DNA of 64,000 nt from Geomonas diazotrophica (GCF_018919385.1 NZ_JAHLMF010000007.1:154017-218016); one strand, 5' to 3'. Positions 45,124-53,517 are shown, counted from the first letter of the stretch. Translations and numbers: made by a program. The notes: generated by a model not told the origin, from the letters alone.

Positions 45124-45819
45124 ATGGGAGAGATTGCCGAACATCTCAAGGAGATCCGGGAGCGCATCGCGCAGGCGGCTGCCAGGGGCGGCCGCGATCC
45201 GGAGGAGGTGCGCCTGGTCGCCGTCTCCAAGACCAAGCCTGCCGCGGCCGTAGCCGAGGCCTTTGCCTGCGGCCAGACCATCTTCGGCGAGAATTACGTC
45301 CAGGAACTGGTGGCGAAACAGCCCGAGCTTCCCGGGGGGCTTTGCTGGCATTTCATAGGGAGCCTGCAGAGCAACAAGGTGCGCCAGATCGCCGGCAAGG
45401 TCGACCTGATCCACTCGGTGGACCGCCTGAGCCTCGCCCGCGAGATCGACCGGCAGTGGGGCGCCCTGGGCAAGGCGTGCGACATCCTGGTCCAGGTGAA
45501 CATCTCCCGCGAGGAGACCAAGGGGGGGACCAGCAGCGAAGAGCTCATCGGCCTGGTGCGCGAGCTGGCGCAACTGCCGCACCTCAGGGTGAAGGGGCTC
45601 ATGACCATGCCCCCCTTCTTCGATGACCCCGAGGGGGCACGTCCTTATTTCCGGAAACTGCGCGAGCTGGCCGACGAGGTGAGACGGGCGGGCATCCCGG
45701 CAGTGGAGATGCGGGAACTCAGCATGGGGATGTCCGGCGATTTCGAGGCCGCCATAGAGGAAGGCGCCACCCTGGTGCGGGTCGGCTCCGCCCTGTTCGG
45801 CGAGCGTCACTACCACTGA
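45124..45819 (+). CDS. YggS-family PLP homeostasis protein
   Basis: This PLP-binding, alanine-racemase-fold protein keeps free pyridoxal phosphate balanced; it has no known catalytic reaction. The 231-residue protein has VSKTKPA (PLP lysine), FGENYVQELVAK, WHFIGSLQSNKV, HSVDR and GMSGDFEAAI...VGSALFG. A GGGGGAT site lies before the ATG. It is probably co-transcribed with maf and the small membrane protein. Confidence 0.96.
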   Translation: MGEIAEHLKEIRERIAQAAARGGRDPEEVRLVAVSKTKPAAAVAEAFACGQTIFGENYVQELVAKQPELPGGLCWHFIGSLQSNKVRQIAGKVDLIHSVDRLSLAREIDRQWGALGKACDILVQVNISREETKGGTSSEELIGLVRELAQLPHLRVKGLMTMPPFFDDPEGARPYFRKLRELADEVRRAGIPAVEMRELSMGMSGDFEAAIEEGATLVRVGSALFGERHYH

Positions 45820-45830
45820 AGGGGGAGAGC

Positions 45831-46064
45831 ATGGTGCCACAGCAGATAAGGGAGGTGTCAAAGCTACGGCGCCCCTTCGTAGTCGCGGGCGCCGTGGTGG
45901 GGGCGTTGCTGAGCGGTTGGTATCTCTACGACAGTTTCGGCAGGAGCGGCATCTCTGCCGATCCCATCTGGACCCGGTTCGTCAACGTCGCCCTGATCAT
46001 GTTCGTGGCCATCTACCTGGCCAACCTGCTGCGACGCGGCGTCGAGGCCTTGAAGAGGCGCTAG
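45831..46064 (+). CDS. small two-span membrane protein
   Basis: This 77-residue protein follows GGGGGAG. Hydrophobic spans are at about 16-32 and 48-64, with a basic C-terminal tail (RRGVEALKRR). The function is unknown. It is 11 bases after the YggS gene. Its stop overlaps the end of a convergent membrane-protein gene by four bases. Confidence 0.7.
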   Translation: MVPQQIREVSKLRRPFVVAGAVVGALLSGWYLYDSFGRSGISADPIWTRFVNVALIMFVAIYLANLLRRGVEALKRR

Positions 46065-46438
46065 TCCTCCTCGGCTATCTTGGCACGTATCGGGACCAGC
46101 GCCAGGAAGCCGGAAGCCCTCTGAGCGATGAGCGATTCCAGTACGGCGAACAGCAGGGAGATGGTGGCGTAAAAGGCGAGCGCCGCCTCCATGGAGGTCG
46201 GGATAGAGAGGTCGTGCGGGGAGTTGCGCACCATCCAGATCATGGCGACCGCCGCCGCTCCGCAGCCGAACTGGCGCCACACCCAGCTGTTCTGCTCGAC
46301 GAGAAGCTGCATCAGCTGCTCGATCTCCCCCTCGAGGAAGTACCGTTCCGCGACGATCCAGGACATGTAGATGCGAGGCAGCATGACTGCGGTCATGGTC
46401 ATGGTGACGGTCATCATCAGTGCGCCGAACATGTTCAT
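46061..46438 (-). CDS. hypothetical membrane protein
   Basis: This 125-residue protein reads leftward from ATG 46438 after GGAGGGGG; a longer upstream frame lacks a ribosome site. A Met/Thr-rich first segment (about 4-20), then about 58-72 and 88-110, suggest three hydrophobic helices. No family or motif is recognised. Its end overlaps the 45.8-kb membrane gene by four bases. Confidence that it is real rests on the ribosome site, codon use and hydrophobic pattern. Confidence 0.6.
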   Translation of the reverse strand: MNMFGALMMTVTMTMTAVMLPRIYMSWIVAERYFLEGEIEQLMQLLVEQNSWVWRQFGCGAAAVAMIWMVRNSPHDLSIPTSMEAALAFYATISLLFAVLESLIAQRASGFLALVPIRAKIAEED

Positions 46439-46787
46439 AAATCCCCCTCCTGCTGTTGGATCAGTTTCGTTTCCCTGCCTGTAGCACAAACAACGCCCAA
46501 AAACCTCCCCCGCGACATTATCTCTCATTAAGAACAAAGCCGTATCATTTCAGGTTGTTGTACGACTGCGAGCACCCTCCGGCGCGGAGCGGCAAGGGAG
46601 CGGGCTCTGCTCCCTGTACGGTATTTGAACAGTCGCTGTTCGGTTATTACGCGAAATGACCCAGGGTGCGCTCTGCTCCCCCGCGCGCAGTACCAAAGAA
46701 CGGGTGATCCTTGACAAAATTTAAGTTGTCACTGCTGCGGCTTCGTGCTAACGCTGAAAAGTTGCGAATTCAGCATAGGGAGAAAGC
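46439..46787. other. intergenic region without recognised gene
   Basis: This 349-base gap holds no convincing gene. A perfect TTGACA at 46711 begins a short TGACAA/TTGTCA inverted repeat, but no -10 at normal spacing is present. Several CTCCC/GGGAG hairpin-like segments occur near 46600-46680. It may hold the ABC-F promoter or operator. Confidence 0.4.
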
Positions 46788-48410
46788 ATGATCCATCTGT
46801 CCAACATAACCAAACAGCACGGCTCGCAGGTCCTGTTCCGCGATGCCAGCTTCCAGATCCTTCCCGGCAGCCGCTCCGGCCTGGTCGGTCCCAACGGCGC
46901 GGGGAAGACCTCGCTCTTCAGGATCATCACCGGCGAGGAAGAGGTCGACGCCGGCGAAATCACCCTGGCCAAGAAGACCACCATCGGCTACTTCTCGCAG
47001 AATATCGGGGAAATGGCGGGGCGTTCGGCGCTGGAAGAGGTGATGGCGGTTTCGGCCGAGACGGTGCGCCTTGCCGCAGAGCTGAAGCAGATGGAGGAGC
47101 AGATGGGGCTTCCCATGTCCGACGACGATATGGCCTCCCTCCTGGAGCGCTACGGCTCCGCGATGGAGGAGTTCGAGCACAGGGGGGGCTACGACCTCGA
47201 TTCGCGTGCCAAGGAGGTGTTGACCGGTCTCGGCATCGGACCGGAGCGCTTTCACAACCCGGTGGAGTCCTTCAGCGGCGGCTGGCGCATGCGCGTGGCC
47301 CTGGCGGGGATACTCACCCTGCAGCCCGACGTGCTGTTACTGGACGAGCCGACCAACCACCTCGACGTGGAGTCGATCATCTGGCTTGAGGAGTGGATCG
47401 CCAGCGAGTACAAGGGCGCGCTCCTCATGACCAGCCACGACCGCGACTTCATGAACCGCGTGGTGAACCGTATCGTCGAGGTGGCCAACAAGACCGTCAC
47501 CACCTACGGCGGCAACTACGACTTCTACGAGAGGGAGCGCGAGATCCGCCGCGAGCAGCTCCTGGCGAGCTACAAGCGCCAGCAGGAGATGCTGGCCAAG
47601 GAAGAGGAGTTCATCGCCCGTTTCGCCGCCCGTGCCTCGCACGCGGCTCAGGTGCAGTCGAGGGTGAAGAAGATCGAGAAGATCGAGCGCATCGAGATCC
47701 CGCCCGAGGAGCGGGTGGTCAAGTTCGAGTTCGCCACCCCGCCCCGAAGCGGCGACGACGTGGTGGTGATGGACAACCTTGGTAAGAGCTGGGCGAACCC
47801 CGACGGCAGCGTGCATCCGATCTTCTCAGGGGTTACCGGCGTCATCAAGCGCATGAGCAAGATCGCCGTGGTCGGGGTGAACGGCGCCGGCAAATCGACC
47901 TTCCTTAAGACCGTCGCCGGCCAGACCGATGCCACCGAGGGGAGCGTGAACCTCGGGGCCAACGTCGAGCTCGGCTATTTCAGCCAGCACGCCATGGAGG
48001 TCCTCGACCCCAAGAAGACCATCTTCGAGACGGTGCAGGACGTCATCCCGCTGGCCACCATCGGCGTGATCCGCAACCTGCTGGGAGCCTTCCTTTTCCA
48101 GGGGGACGACGTCGACAAGCGGATCGAGAACCTCTCCGGCGGCGAGAAGAGCCGCGTGGTGCTCGCCACCTTGCTGGCGCGCCCGGTCAACTTCCTGGTG
48201 CTGGACGAGCCGACCAACCACCTGGACATCCGCTCCCGCGAGATTCTCCTGGACGCCCTGGAGAGCTTCCAGGGGACCGTTATCCTGGTGAGCCACGACC
48301 GCCACTTCCTGCGCAAGCTGGTGGACCGGGTCATCGAGGTCGATCACGGCGAGATGCGGCTCTACGAGGGGAACTACGACTACTACCTCTCCAAGACGGC
48401 CCATGCCTGA
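46788..48410 (+). CDS. ABC-F family ATP-binding protein
   Basis: This 540-residue soluble protein has two ABC domains and no membrane part, the ABC-F architecture whose members act on the ribosome (translation factors or antibiotic protection). Walker A motifs are GPNGAGKTS (about 36) and GVNGAGKST (about 363). Signatures are FSGGW and LSGGEK, each followed by LDEPTNHLD. The linker between domains is about 80 residues and Lys/Arg/Glu-rich (REREIRREQL...). The size and ending resemble the YbiT type. The exact subgroup needs a tree. Confidence 0.95.
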   Translation: MIHLSNITKQHGSQVLFRDASFQILPGSRSGLVGPNGAGKTSLFRIITGEEEVDAGEITLAKKTTIGYFSQNIGEMAGRSALEEVMAVSAETVRLAAELKQMEEQMGLPMSDDDMASLLERYGSAMEEFEHRGGYDLDSRAKEVLTGLGIGPERFHNPVESFSGGWRMRVALAGILTLQPDVLLLDEPTNHLDVESIIWLEEWIASEYKGALLMTSHDRDFMNRVVNRIVEVANKTVTTYGGNYDFYEREREIRREQLLASYKRQQEMLAKEEEFIARFAARASHAAQVQSRVKKIEKIERIEIPPEERVVKFEFATPPRSGDDVVVMDNLGKSWANPDGSVHPIFSGVTGVIKRMSKIAVVGVNGAGKSTFLKTVAGQTDATEGSVNLGANVELGYFSQHAMEVLDPKKTIFETVQDVIPLATIGVIRNLLGAFLFQGDDVDKRIENLSGGEKSRVVLATLLARPVNFLVLDEPTNHLDIRSREILLDALESFQGTVILVSHDRHFLRKLVDRVIEVDHGEMRLYEGNYDYYLSKTAHA

Positions 48411-48450
48411 GCCGGGCGGTTCAAAGATTAGCGCCCCTTACATTCAGTGT

Positions 48451-48480
48451 TTGCCTTGAGCGGCCGCTCCGTGCTATAAG
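48451..48480 (+). promoter_or_regulatory. candidate promoter of the 125-residue hypothetical gene
   Basis: TTGCCT (48451-48456) and an extended -10 TG-C-TATAAG (48472-48480) are separated by 18 bases. They lie 45 bases before the start codon. Confidence 0.5.
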
Positions 48481-48524
48481 AGCGGTGCTCAAAATTCAAT
48501 GACACCCGGACAAAGGAGATTGTA

Positions 48525-48902
48525 ATGTCGAAAAAACAGAACGAAATGACCTTCAAATACATCTTTACCTACGATTACAACCCCGTCTACGTCAACGGTG
48601 CGCACGGCGGGATCTCCCCGCGCGGTGAACTGGTCATCAACTTCTACCTCGAGCGCCAGCCGCTGCCGAACGCCATCAGCCACGAGATCACCCAGGCGGG
48701 GCAGATCGGTCCGGAGACCGAGGTCGAGCCGTCGGATCTGGGGCGCAGCCTGGTGCGCCAGGTGATCAACGGCATCGTGGTGAACCACCAGACCGCACGC
48801 GAGCTGCACTACTGGCTGGGCGAGAAGCTCAAGGAGCTCGACGCGTTGGAGCAGGCGCGCCAGGCGATGGCGGCCGAGCAGGCCGGCCAGGTCACCCACT
48901 AG
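48525..48902 (+). CDS. conserved-looking hypothetical protein
   Basis: This 125-residue cytoplasmic protein follows AAAGGAGA. The N-terminal half is beta-rich (FKYIFTYDYNPVYVNGAHGG, then ELVINFYLER). The C-terminal half is helical and Glu/Ala/Gln-rich, ending in a short amphipathic helix. I see no family motif. A short stretch (VNGAHGGISPRGELVINFY) slightly resembles DUF3467-type proteins, which is too weak to name. It has its own promoter and terminator, so it is likely a stand-alone gene. Confidence 0.75.
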   Translation: MSKKQNEMTFKYIFTYDYNPVYVNGAHGGISPRGELVINFYLERQPLPNAISHEITQAGQIGPETEVEPSDLGRSLVRQVINGIVVNHQTARELHYWLGEKLKELDALEQARQAMAAEQAGQVTH

Positions 48903-48925
48903 CAGAGCGCCACAATCTGAGTAAA

Positions 48926-48966
48926 AGGGGCGGCATCCCGCGGGGGATCGCCGCCCCTGTTTTTTG
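48926..48966 (+). terminator. intrinsic terminator after the 125-residue gene
   Basis: AGGGGCGGC (48926-48934) and GCCGCCCCT (48950-48958) form a perfect stem followed by GTTTTTT. Confidence 0.9.
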
Positions 48967-49027
48967 TCGATCCGGCATGGCAGCCGTCCCGTGCCCTCGG
49001 GGCGCAGGGGCGCGCACCACGATCTGT

Positions 49028-49052
49028 CGGGGCGAACAATCATTCGCCCCCC
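49028..49052. repeat. dispersed palindrome upstream of the methyltransferase gene
   Basis: CGGGGCGAACAATC followed by ATTCGCCCCCC is a close member of the dispersed GGGCGAAT/ATTCGCCC family, about 80 bases before the next start. Confidence 0.7.
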
Positions 49053-49129
49053 AACTGCGGACGGCGAGGGCGCTCCCCCCGTCTGGAGCGGTGGGCGAGG
49101 CGTAGCGCATAGTTTTTAGAAGGAGTCAC

Positions 49130-50329
49130 ATGTCCAGACAGTGCGTGGTAGGAAACGAGTCGGTGCGGATGATCGAGCTGGGGCACCCGTGGATCATCGC
49201 CGATGCCTATACCAGGAAGTGGCCCGCGGGTGAGGCGGGGGACCTGGTGGAGCTTGTGGACGGCGCCGGGCGCTTCCTGGCCGCGGCACTTCTGGACCCC
49301 AAGGACCGCATCGTGGCCCGGGTCCTGTCGCGGGAGCGGATGCGCCTGGACCGGGGCTGGGTGCAGGCGCGTCTGGAGCGGGCGGTGGCGCTGCGGAAAA
49401 ACCACGCCGACCTGGACGACTCGGACGCGTACCGGCTGGTGAACGGCGAGGGTGACGGCCTACCCGGGCTGACGGTGGACCGTTACGGTGACTACCTCAT
49501 GGTGCAGGTCTACTGCTCGGGGTGGCGCAGGCATCTGAAACTGGTGACGCAGTCGCTCGAGGAGCTCCTGGCGCCGGCGGGGATCTACGAGAAGGGACGC
49601 CCCCAGAACACCCGGGAGCTGGAATCGGAGAGCGACGACAAGAAGTACGGCCGCCTGCTTGCGGGAACGGCCGCGGCGGAGCCCCTGCTGGTCCGCGAGA
49701 ACGGGCTCACCTACCGGGTCAGCCTGGAGCGCGGGCTCAACACCGGGCTCTTCCTCGACATGCGCAAGAACCGCCGCGACCTCATGGCGCGGGTCAAGGG
49801 AAAGCGCTTTCTGAACCTCTTCTCCTATACCGGCGCCTTCTCGGTTGCCGCCGCCGCGGCCGGGGCGAGCCTGGTGACCAGCGTCGACGCCTCCGCCGGC
49901 TACATGGCGCAGGCCCGGGAGAACTTCGAGCTGAACCGGCTGAACCCGAAGCGGCACGAGTTCCTGGTGGGGGACTGTTTCACCGTGCTGGACGAGCTGG
50001 CCCGGCAGAAGAAGGTCTACGACGTGATCCTCATGGATCCCCCCTCCTTCTCCACCACCGCCAAGAGCCGCTTCACCACGCGCGGCGGCACCTCGGACCT
50101 GGTGGCCGCGGCGCTCAAGCTGCTCAAAGGCGGAGGGTTACTGATCTCCTCCTCAAACCATCAGAAGGTGGACCTGGCGGACTACCTAAAGGAGCTGCGC
50201 CGCGGCGCGCTGCAGGGGGGGGACCAGCTGCAGGTGGTTTCCTTCAGCGGCCAGCCCGAGGATTTTCCCTACCCCGTGACCTTCCCCGAAGGACGCTACC
50301 TGAAGTACGTCATCGCCGTGAAGTGGTGA
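49130..50329 (+). CDS. rlmI: class I SAM-dependent rRNA methyltransferase (RlmI type)
   Basis: E. coli RlmI methylates C1962 of 23S rRNA to 5-methylcytosine. The 399-residue protein has an N-terminal PUA domain (about 1-80, HPWIIADAY), a linker, and a Rossmann methyltransferase domain with LFSYTGAFSVAAA (SAM-binding, about 228-240) and MDPPSFS (about 304). AAGGAGT precedes the ATG. It may act on the same or a neighbouring base; the family assignment is firm and the exact target is inferred. Confidence 0.92.
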   Translation: MSRQCVVGNESVRMIELGHPWIIADAYTRKWPAGEAGDLVELVDGAGRFLAAALLDPKDRIVARVLSRERMRLDRGWVQARLERAVALRKNHADLDDSDAYRLVNGEGDGLPGLTVDRYGDYLMVQVYCSGWRRHLKLVTQSLEELLAPAGIYEKGRPQNTRELESESDDKKYGRLLAGTAAAEPLLVRENGLTYRVSLERGLNTGLFLDMRKNRRDLMARVKGKRFLNLFSYTGAFSVAAAAAGASLVTSVDASAGYMAQARENFELNRLNPKRHEFLVGDCFTVLDELARQKKVYDVILMDPPSFSTTAKSRFTTRGGTSDLVAAALKLLKGGGLLISSSNHQKVDLADYLKELRRGALQGGDQLQVVSFSGQPEDFPYPVTFPEGRYLKYVIAVKW

Positions 50330-50339
50330 AAGGGGAGGG

Positions 50340-50747
50340 TCAGCTCACCCCGCAGTCGCGCAGGTACTTCGCGTAGCGCTTGTCGGTGAGCTCGATGTGG
50401 TTCAGCACCCAGCTGGACAGGAAGTTCAAAAGTTCCAGGGCGAGCCCCGGGCGCTTCGAACTGAGCCGCTCCTTGAAGGCGAAGGCCTTGGCGATGAAAC
50501 GCTGGTGTTCCAGTTCGTGCAGCGCCATCTCCGGGTACTTGTGGGTGCGGAACAGCTCTTCCTCCACCGCGAAGTGCGCCTGTGCGTAGTTGAAGAGGTT
50601 GGTTAGGACATCTTCCACCACGTCGGCAGACTCGTTGTTCCTGATTGCCCGGTCCAGTTCCTCCATCAACTGGATCAGCTTCCTGTGCTGCTCGTCCACC
50701 TTGCCGATCCCCACCGACAGACTTTCCGACCACTCTATTATTTCCAT
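50340..50747 (-). CDS. bacteriohemerythrin
   Basis: This 135-residue four-helix protein binds a non-haem diiron centre that holds oxygen reversibly. The expected ligands are all present: His21 (VDEQHRKLI), His58 and Glu62 (HFAVEEE), His77 and His81 (HELEHQRF), His117 and Asp122 (HIELTD). The start at 50747 follows GGGAGAGG; a longer upstream frame lacks homology. It is convergent with rlmI, with ten bases between. In microaerobic anaerobes such proteins serve oxygen sensing or protection. Confidence 0.95.
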   Translation of the reverse strand: MEIIEWSESLSVGIGKVDEQHRKLIQLMEELDRAIRNNESADVVEDVLTNLFNYAQAHFAVEEELFRTHKYPEMALHELEHQRFIAKAFAFKERLSSKRPGLALELLNFLSSWVLNHIELTDKRYAKYLRDCGVS

Positions 50748-50866
50748 GAACCTCTCCCTTAAGGGGCGTGCTGAAACCTCTATCCGTCTTGCTCCGTAGC
50801 CAACCGGGCCCACTCTGTGCTATGTTGTCCTTCGCCGCCAACTTCGCTGCATCACCCGGAGCCTTC

Positions 50867-51463
50867 ATGGCCGAGCCCCTACAGCATGAACTGGAAATCT
50901 GCTGCCAGCAGATACTGCTACCCGACTCCTCCGTCTATTCGGTGCAGTGGATCGATATCCCCGCCGAGGCGGCGCTGCGGGCCACCCCGACCTTCCTGCT
51001 CGAGCACTACTTCAAGGTGGTGCGGCGCTGCACCCTAGGGCTGATCACCCCCGTCCAGGACCCGAGCGGCGTCGAGTTCCGGATCACCGGGACCCGTTGC
51101 GCCCTGCTCGCCTTCAGCGCGGCCCGCTTCGAGGAGGACCGGGGGACCCAGGCGGCCCATCTCTGCATCAGCGGAGGACTCCTGGTTCAGCCCGGGGAAT
51201 GCGACAGCGGCATGTTCTCCCTGCTGAGCGCGGCCGGCACGGAGGGGGGGCGGGTCACGGTGCAGCTCTCCGACTACTGCCCGCTCCTTTTGGGTAGCAG
51301 GAACCCCTCCAGGCTGCGCAAGCTCTGCTACGGCATGACGCAGTCCTTCTTCCACAAGGTGGTGACCTTCAGGTACCTGGCCTCCCTTTTCCGCGAACTG
51401 TGCGGCGTGAAAGCGCGGGTGGCAGTCAGAAACGTGGCGGTGCGGCAGGGGACGGACATCTGA
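50867..51463 (+). CDS. hypothetical protein, divergent from bacteriohemerythrin
   Basis: This 198-residue protein has no recognised family. The ATG at 50867 has a weak CGGAG site and gives a compact domain. An earlier ATG (50768) would add 33 residues with no clear ribosome site and would overlap the bacteriohemerythrin upstream region. It is rich in Cys (about six) and mixed alpha/beta, with no signal peptide. The Lys/Arg-rich end (RNPSRLRKLCYGM, then YLASLFRELCG) could bind nucleic acid. Function unknown. Confidence 0.6.
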   Translation: MAEPLQHELEICCQQILLPDSSVYSVQWIDIPAEAALRATPTFLLEHYFKVVRRCTLGLITPVQDPSGVEFRITGTRCALLAFSAARFEEDRGTQAAHLCISGGLLVQPGECDSGMFSLLSAAGTEGGRVTVQLSDYCPLLLGSRNPSRLRKLCYGMTQSFFHKVVTFRYLASLFRELCGVKARVAVRNVAVRQGTDI

Positions 51464-51536
51464 CCCAAGCTACTATTCGGATCGAGGAAAGAGTACTTGA
51501 GGGATTTGAAAGGGGGGGGCTGAAACGGGGGTGGCT

Positions 51537-51719
51537 CTAGGCTGGCTTCTTCTGGTTCAGCGCTTCGTAAAGCGCGATCTGTTCGGCGCTGGAGAGTTTC
51601 TTTCCTGCGCAATGCTTGCCCCGGCACATCCTGCACCTGTCGTCGGAACACCACTGGCAGAAGGTGCAGTCAGGGCAGGGGTGTTTCTTGCAGCTCTGGG
51701 ACCCTTTGTTGTCTTCCAT
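51537..51719 (-). CDS. small cysteine-rich protein
   Basis: This protein has about 60 residues and eight cysteines in under 30 residues (CKKHPCPDCTFCQWC..CRMC..C). The dense CxxC spacing implies metal binding, zinc or iron-sulfur. A GTG at 51731 or the ATG at 51719 could start it; neither has a strong ribosome site. Codon use and position before the deacetylase gene make it plausible, but it could be a short spurious frame. Confidence 0.5.
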   Translation of the reverse strand: MEDNKGSQSCKKHPCPDCTFCQWCSDDRCRMCRGKHCAGKKLSSAEQIALYEALNQKKPA

Positions 51720-51794
51720 GTAACCGTTCACCGAGGGTGTGACTTTGAAAGCGGCGCCGGCGCCATTGCCGTGCGCCGCTTCTGTTTTGCCGGG

Positions 51795-52616
51795 TCAGTA
51801 GACCAGGTTTCTCTTGGGAGCGGTCCCCTCGACGATGCGGGCGAAGGATTTTCCCTGGTCCGCATTGATCAGGAGGTAGCGCGGCAGCTTCATCGCCACG
51901 TCGCCGGGACCGGCGTGGTGCGCCTCGATGGTGAAGGTCGCGACGTAGCCCGCCTCGGCCGCCCTTTTAAGCAGGTAGTCGTCGTAGATGCCGAAGGGCC
52001 AGGCCAGGAGGTCCACCTTGGTCCCCAGCTTCTCTTCCAGCCGCGCCTTGGACTTCTTGAGCTGGGTCTGCACCGACTTCTCGAACTCGGCGGGGGGCAT
52101 CTTCTTCCTGTCGTGCTTGAAGTTTGGGTGCCAGAAGGTGTGGGACTGGATGTCGAAGCCGTTCTTCTGCAGGATCTTCAGTTGTTCCCAGGTCATGGCG
52201 TACTTGGCGTTGGAGATCGCGGAGGGGTAGACGAAGACGGTGACCGGGACGTTGTACTTCTTCGCCAGCGGCAGCATGTCGCTGAAGACGGTCTTGTGCG
52301 CGTCATCTTCGACGATCACCACCGATTTGGGGGCGGGCGCGGGACCCTTCTTCAGGTAGTAGTCCACCAGTTTCCTGAGCGGGATCACCGTGTAGCCGTT
52401 GTCCCTGAGGTACTTGAGGTGTTCCTCGAAGACCGAGGTCTTGATGGTCATCCCGTCGGCCACGGTGGGCCCGAAGCGGTGGTACAGGAGTATGGGGACG
52501 TTGACCCCCTGGCTGACGGCGGGCTGGGCCGGCTTGGCGGCAGGGGTGACGGCCCGGGCGCCCGGTGCGGCCAATAGGGCGATGGCAAGGAGCAGGAAAA
52601 GGATACGGTACTTCAT
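51795..52616 (-). CDS. polysaccharide deacetylase family protein (exported)
   Basis: This 273-residue protein has a signal peptide (MKYRILFLLLA..., ending ARA near residue 22) and a NodB-like domain. The HxxxH metal motif is clear (SHTFWHPNF). The usual TFDDG catalytic site reads VEDDAHK, keeping the double Asp but losing the glycine. It may deacetylate extracellular or periplasmic polysaccharide, as PgaB-type proteins do. GGAGG precedes the chosen ATG at 52616; longer frames are not supported. The altered catalytic segment makes activity likely but not certain. Confidence 0.85.
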   Translation of the reverse strand: MKYRILFLLLAIALLAAPGARAVTPAAKPAQPAVSQGVNVPILLYHRFGPTVADGMTIKTSVFEEHLKYLRDNGYTVIPLRKLVDYYLKKGPAPAPKSVVIVEDDAHKTVFSDMLPLAKKYNVPVTVFVYPSAISNAKYAMTWEQLKILQKNGFDIQSHTFWHPNFKHDRKKMPPAEFEKSVQTQLKKSKARLEEKLGTKVDLLAWPFGIYDDYLLKRAAEAGYVATFTIEAHHAGPGDVAMKLPRYLLINADQGKSFARIVEGTAPKRNLVY

Positions 52617-52774
52617 ACGGTGCAAAACCTCCGGTTGATTTTGGAACATCCCAACATACCAGAAAGCTGGCAAATGTGAAACGCAGAATGCGGCTGGTAT
52701 CGAAAGGAACGGGATGGACGGCCGGCGTGATGGTAGAATTCACCAGGTCAGACTCTTCGCAAAGGAGGTAACAT

Positions 52775-53221
52775 ATGTCATCCTTCCAGCTCAGATGTCC
52801 CGGCTGCGGCGCCTTGAACCGCATCCCCCAGGAAAAGGAGGGGGTGGCCGGGGTGTGCGGCAACTGCCGCGGCAAACTCCCGCCTCTCTACAGCCGTCCC
52901 CGCGAGCTCAACGACACCGATTTCGATGCCTTCATCGCCGCGTACCCAGGGCCGGTAATCGCCGAGTTCTGGGCCCCCTGGTGACCGCACTGCGTATCAT
53001 TCGCACCGGCGGTGCGGAAGGTGGCGGCACTCCTTGCCGGGGAGGCCGTGGTGGTCCAGGTAAATACGGAGCAAAGCCCTGCGCTCTCGGGACGTTTCGG
53101 GGTGCGAGGCATCCCCGTGCTGCATCTGCTGCGCAACGGGAAATCTTTGGAGCAGTTGGCCGGGGCCCAGTCGGCGGAGGCGGTGCTCGCCTGGTTCAGG
53201 CGTTTGCAGGCGAGGGGATGA
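52775..53221 (+). CDS. zinc-ribbon thioredoxin with in-frame TGA as selenocysteine
   Basis: Read with TGA (52982-52984) as an amino acid, this is a 148-residue thioredoxin-2-type protein. It has an N-terminal zinc ribbon (CPGCG at 8-12, CGNC at 28-31) and EFWAPW followed by residue 70 (TGA), Pro-His-Cys73. The rest is a normal thioredoxin fold, including a cis-Pro region (GVRGIPVLH). The TGA falls exactly on the first active-site cysteine. A hairpin (CGCACC, loop GGC, GGTGCG at 53002-53016) lies 24 bases after it, where bacterial SECIS elements lie. AAGGAGGT precedes the ATG. If the TGA were a true stop, a 69-residue fragment would result. Selenocysteine is much the better reading. Confidence 0.88.
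52982..53021 (+). promoter_or_regulatory. candidate bacterial SECIS element
   Basis: A TGA codon is followed by a hairpin with an apical GGC loop at 53008-53010. The stem is 6 bp (CGCACC/GGTGCG), extended by T-G and T-A pairs. The distance from TGA to loop (24 bases) and a G in the loop match the general bacterial SECIS pattern bound by SelB. Confidence 0.7.
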
Positions 53222-53253
53222 CATGGTATTGGCACAGATGGGGTCGATCCTCA

Positions 53254-53281
53254 TTGACAGTGACTCGGTGTTTGGCAGAAT
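53254..53281 (+). promoter_or_regulatory. candidate promoter of the small ORF - kinase operon
   Basis: A perfect TTGACA (53254-53259) and CAGAAT (53276-53281), 16 bases apart, lie 40 bases before the 48-residue ORF. Confidence 0.5.
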
Positions 53282-53320
53282 TACTCTCTGCAACTTCATA
53301 ATGAGAATGGGGAGGTGTCA

Positions 53321-53467
53321 ATGACGCGGGACCAATTGCAGATCCTGGAGAATCAGCTGGTGGCCAACTGCCAGTACAAGGGCATCCAGACCACCCTGCA
53401 CAAGTTACTGGAGAGCCTTTATGAGGGTAAGACCCTCGATGCCATACTCACCGAGATGCTGGAATGA
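53321..53467 (+). CDS. small ORF upstream of a sensor kinase
   Basis: This 48-residue frame starts at ATG 53321 directly after a strong GGGGAGGTG site. The sequence is predicted helical and amphipathic (DQLQILENQL, LHKLLESLYEGKTL) with a single Cys. Its position, between a promoter and the kinase gene 50 bases later, suggests a real gene or leader peptide. No family is known. Confidence 0.6.
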   Translation: MTRDQLQILENQLVANCQYKGIQTTLHKLLESLYEGKTLDAILTEMLE

Positions 53468-53517
53468 AACGCGCCACGCCGCGGGAGTGAGACCTGGGGG
53501 GTGGAGTAAGGAACTTG

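Noticed and set aside
46709..46732. TTGACA as promoter of the ABC-F gene
   Set aside because: No -10 match occurs at 15-19 bases; it is better described as part of a short inverted repeat of unknown role.
53012..53221. Separate 69-codon gene after the TGA
   Set aside because: It is the in-frame C-terminal part of the thioredoxin; it has no own ribosome site and begins in the middle of the fold.
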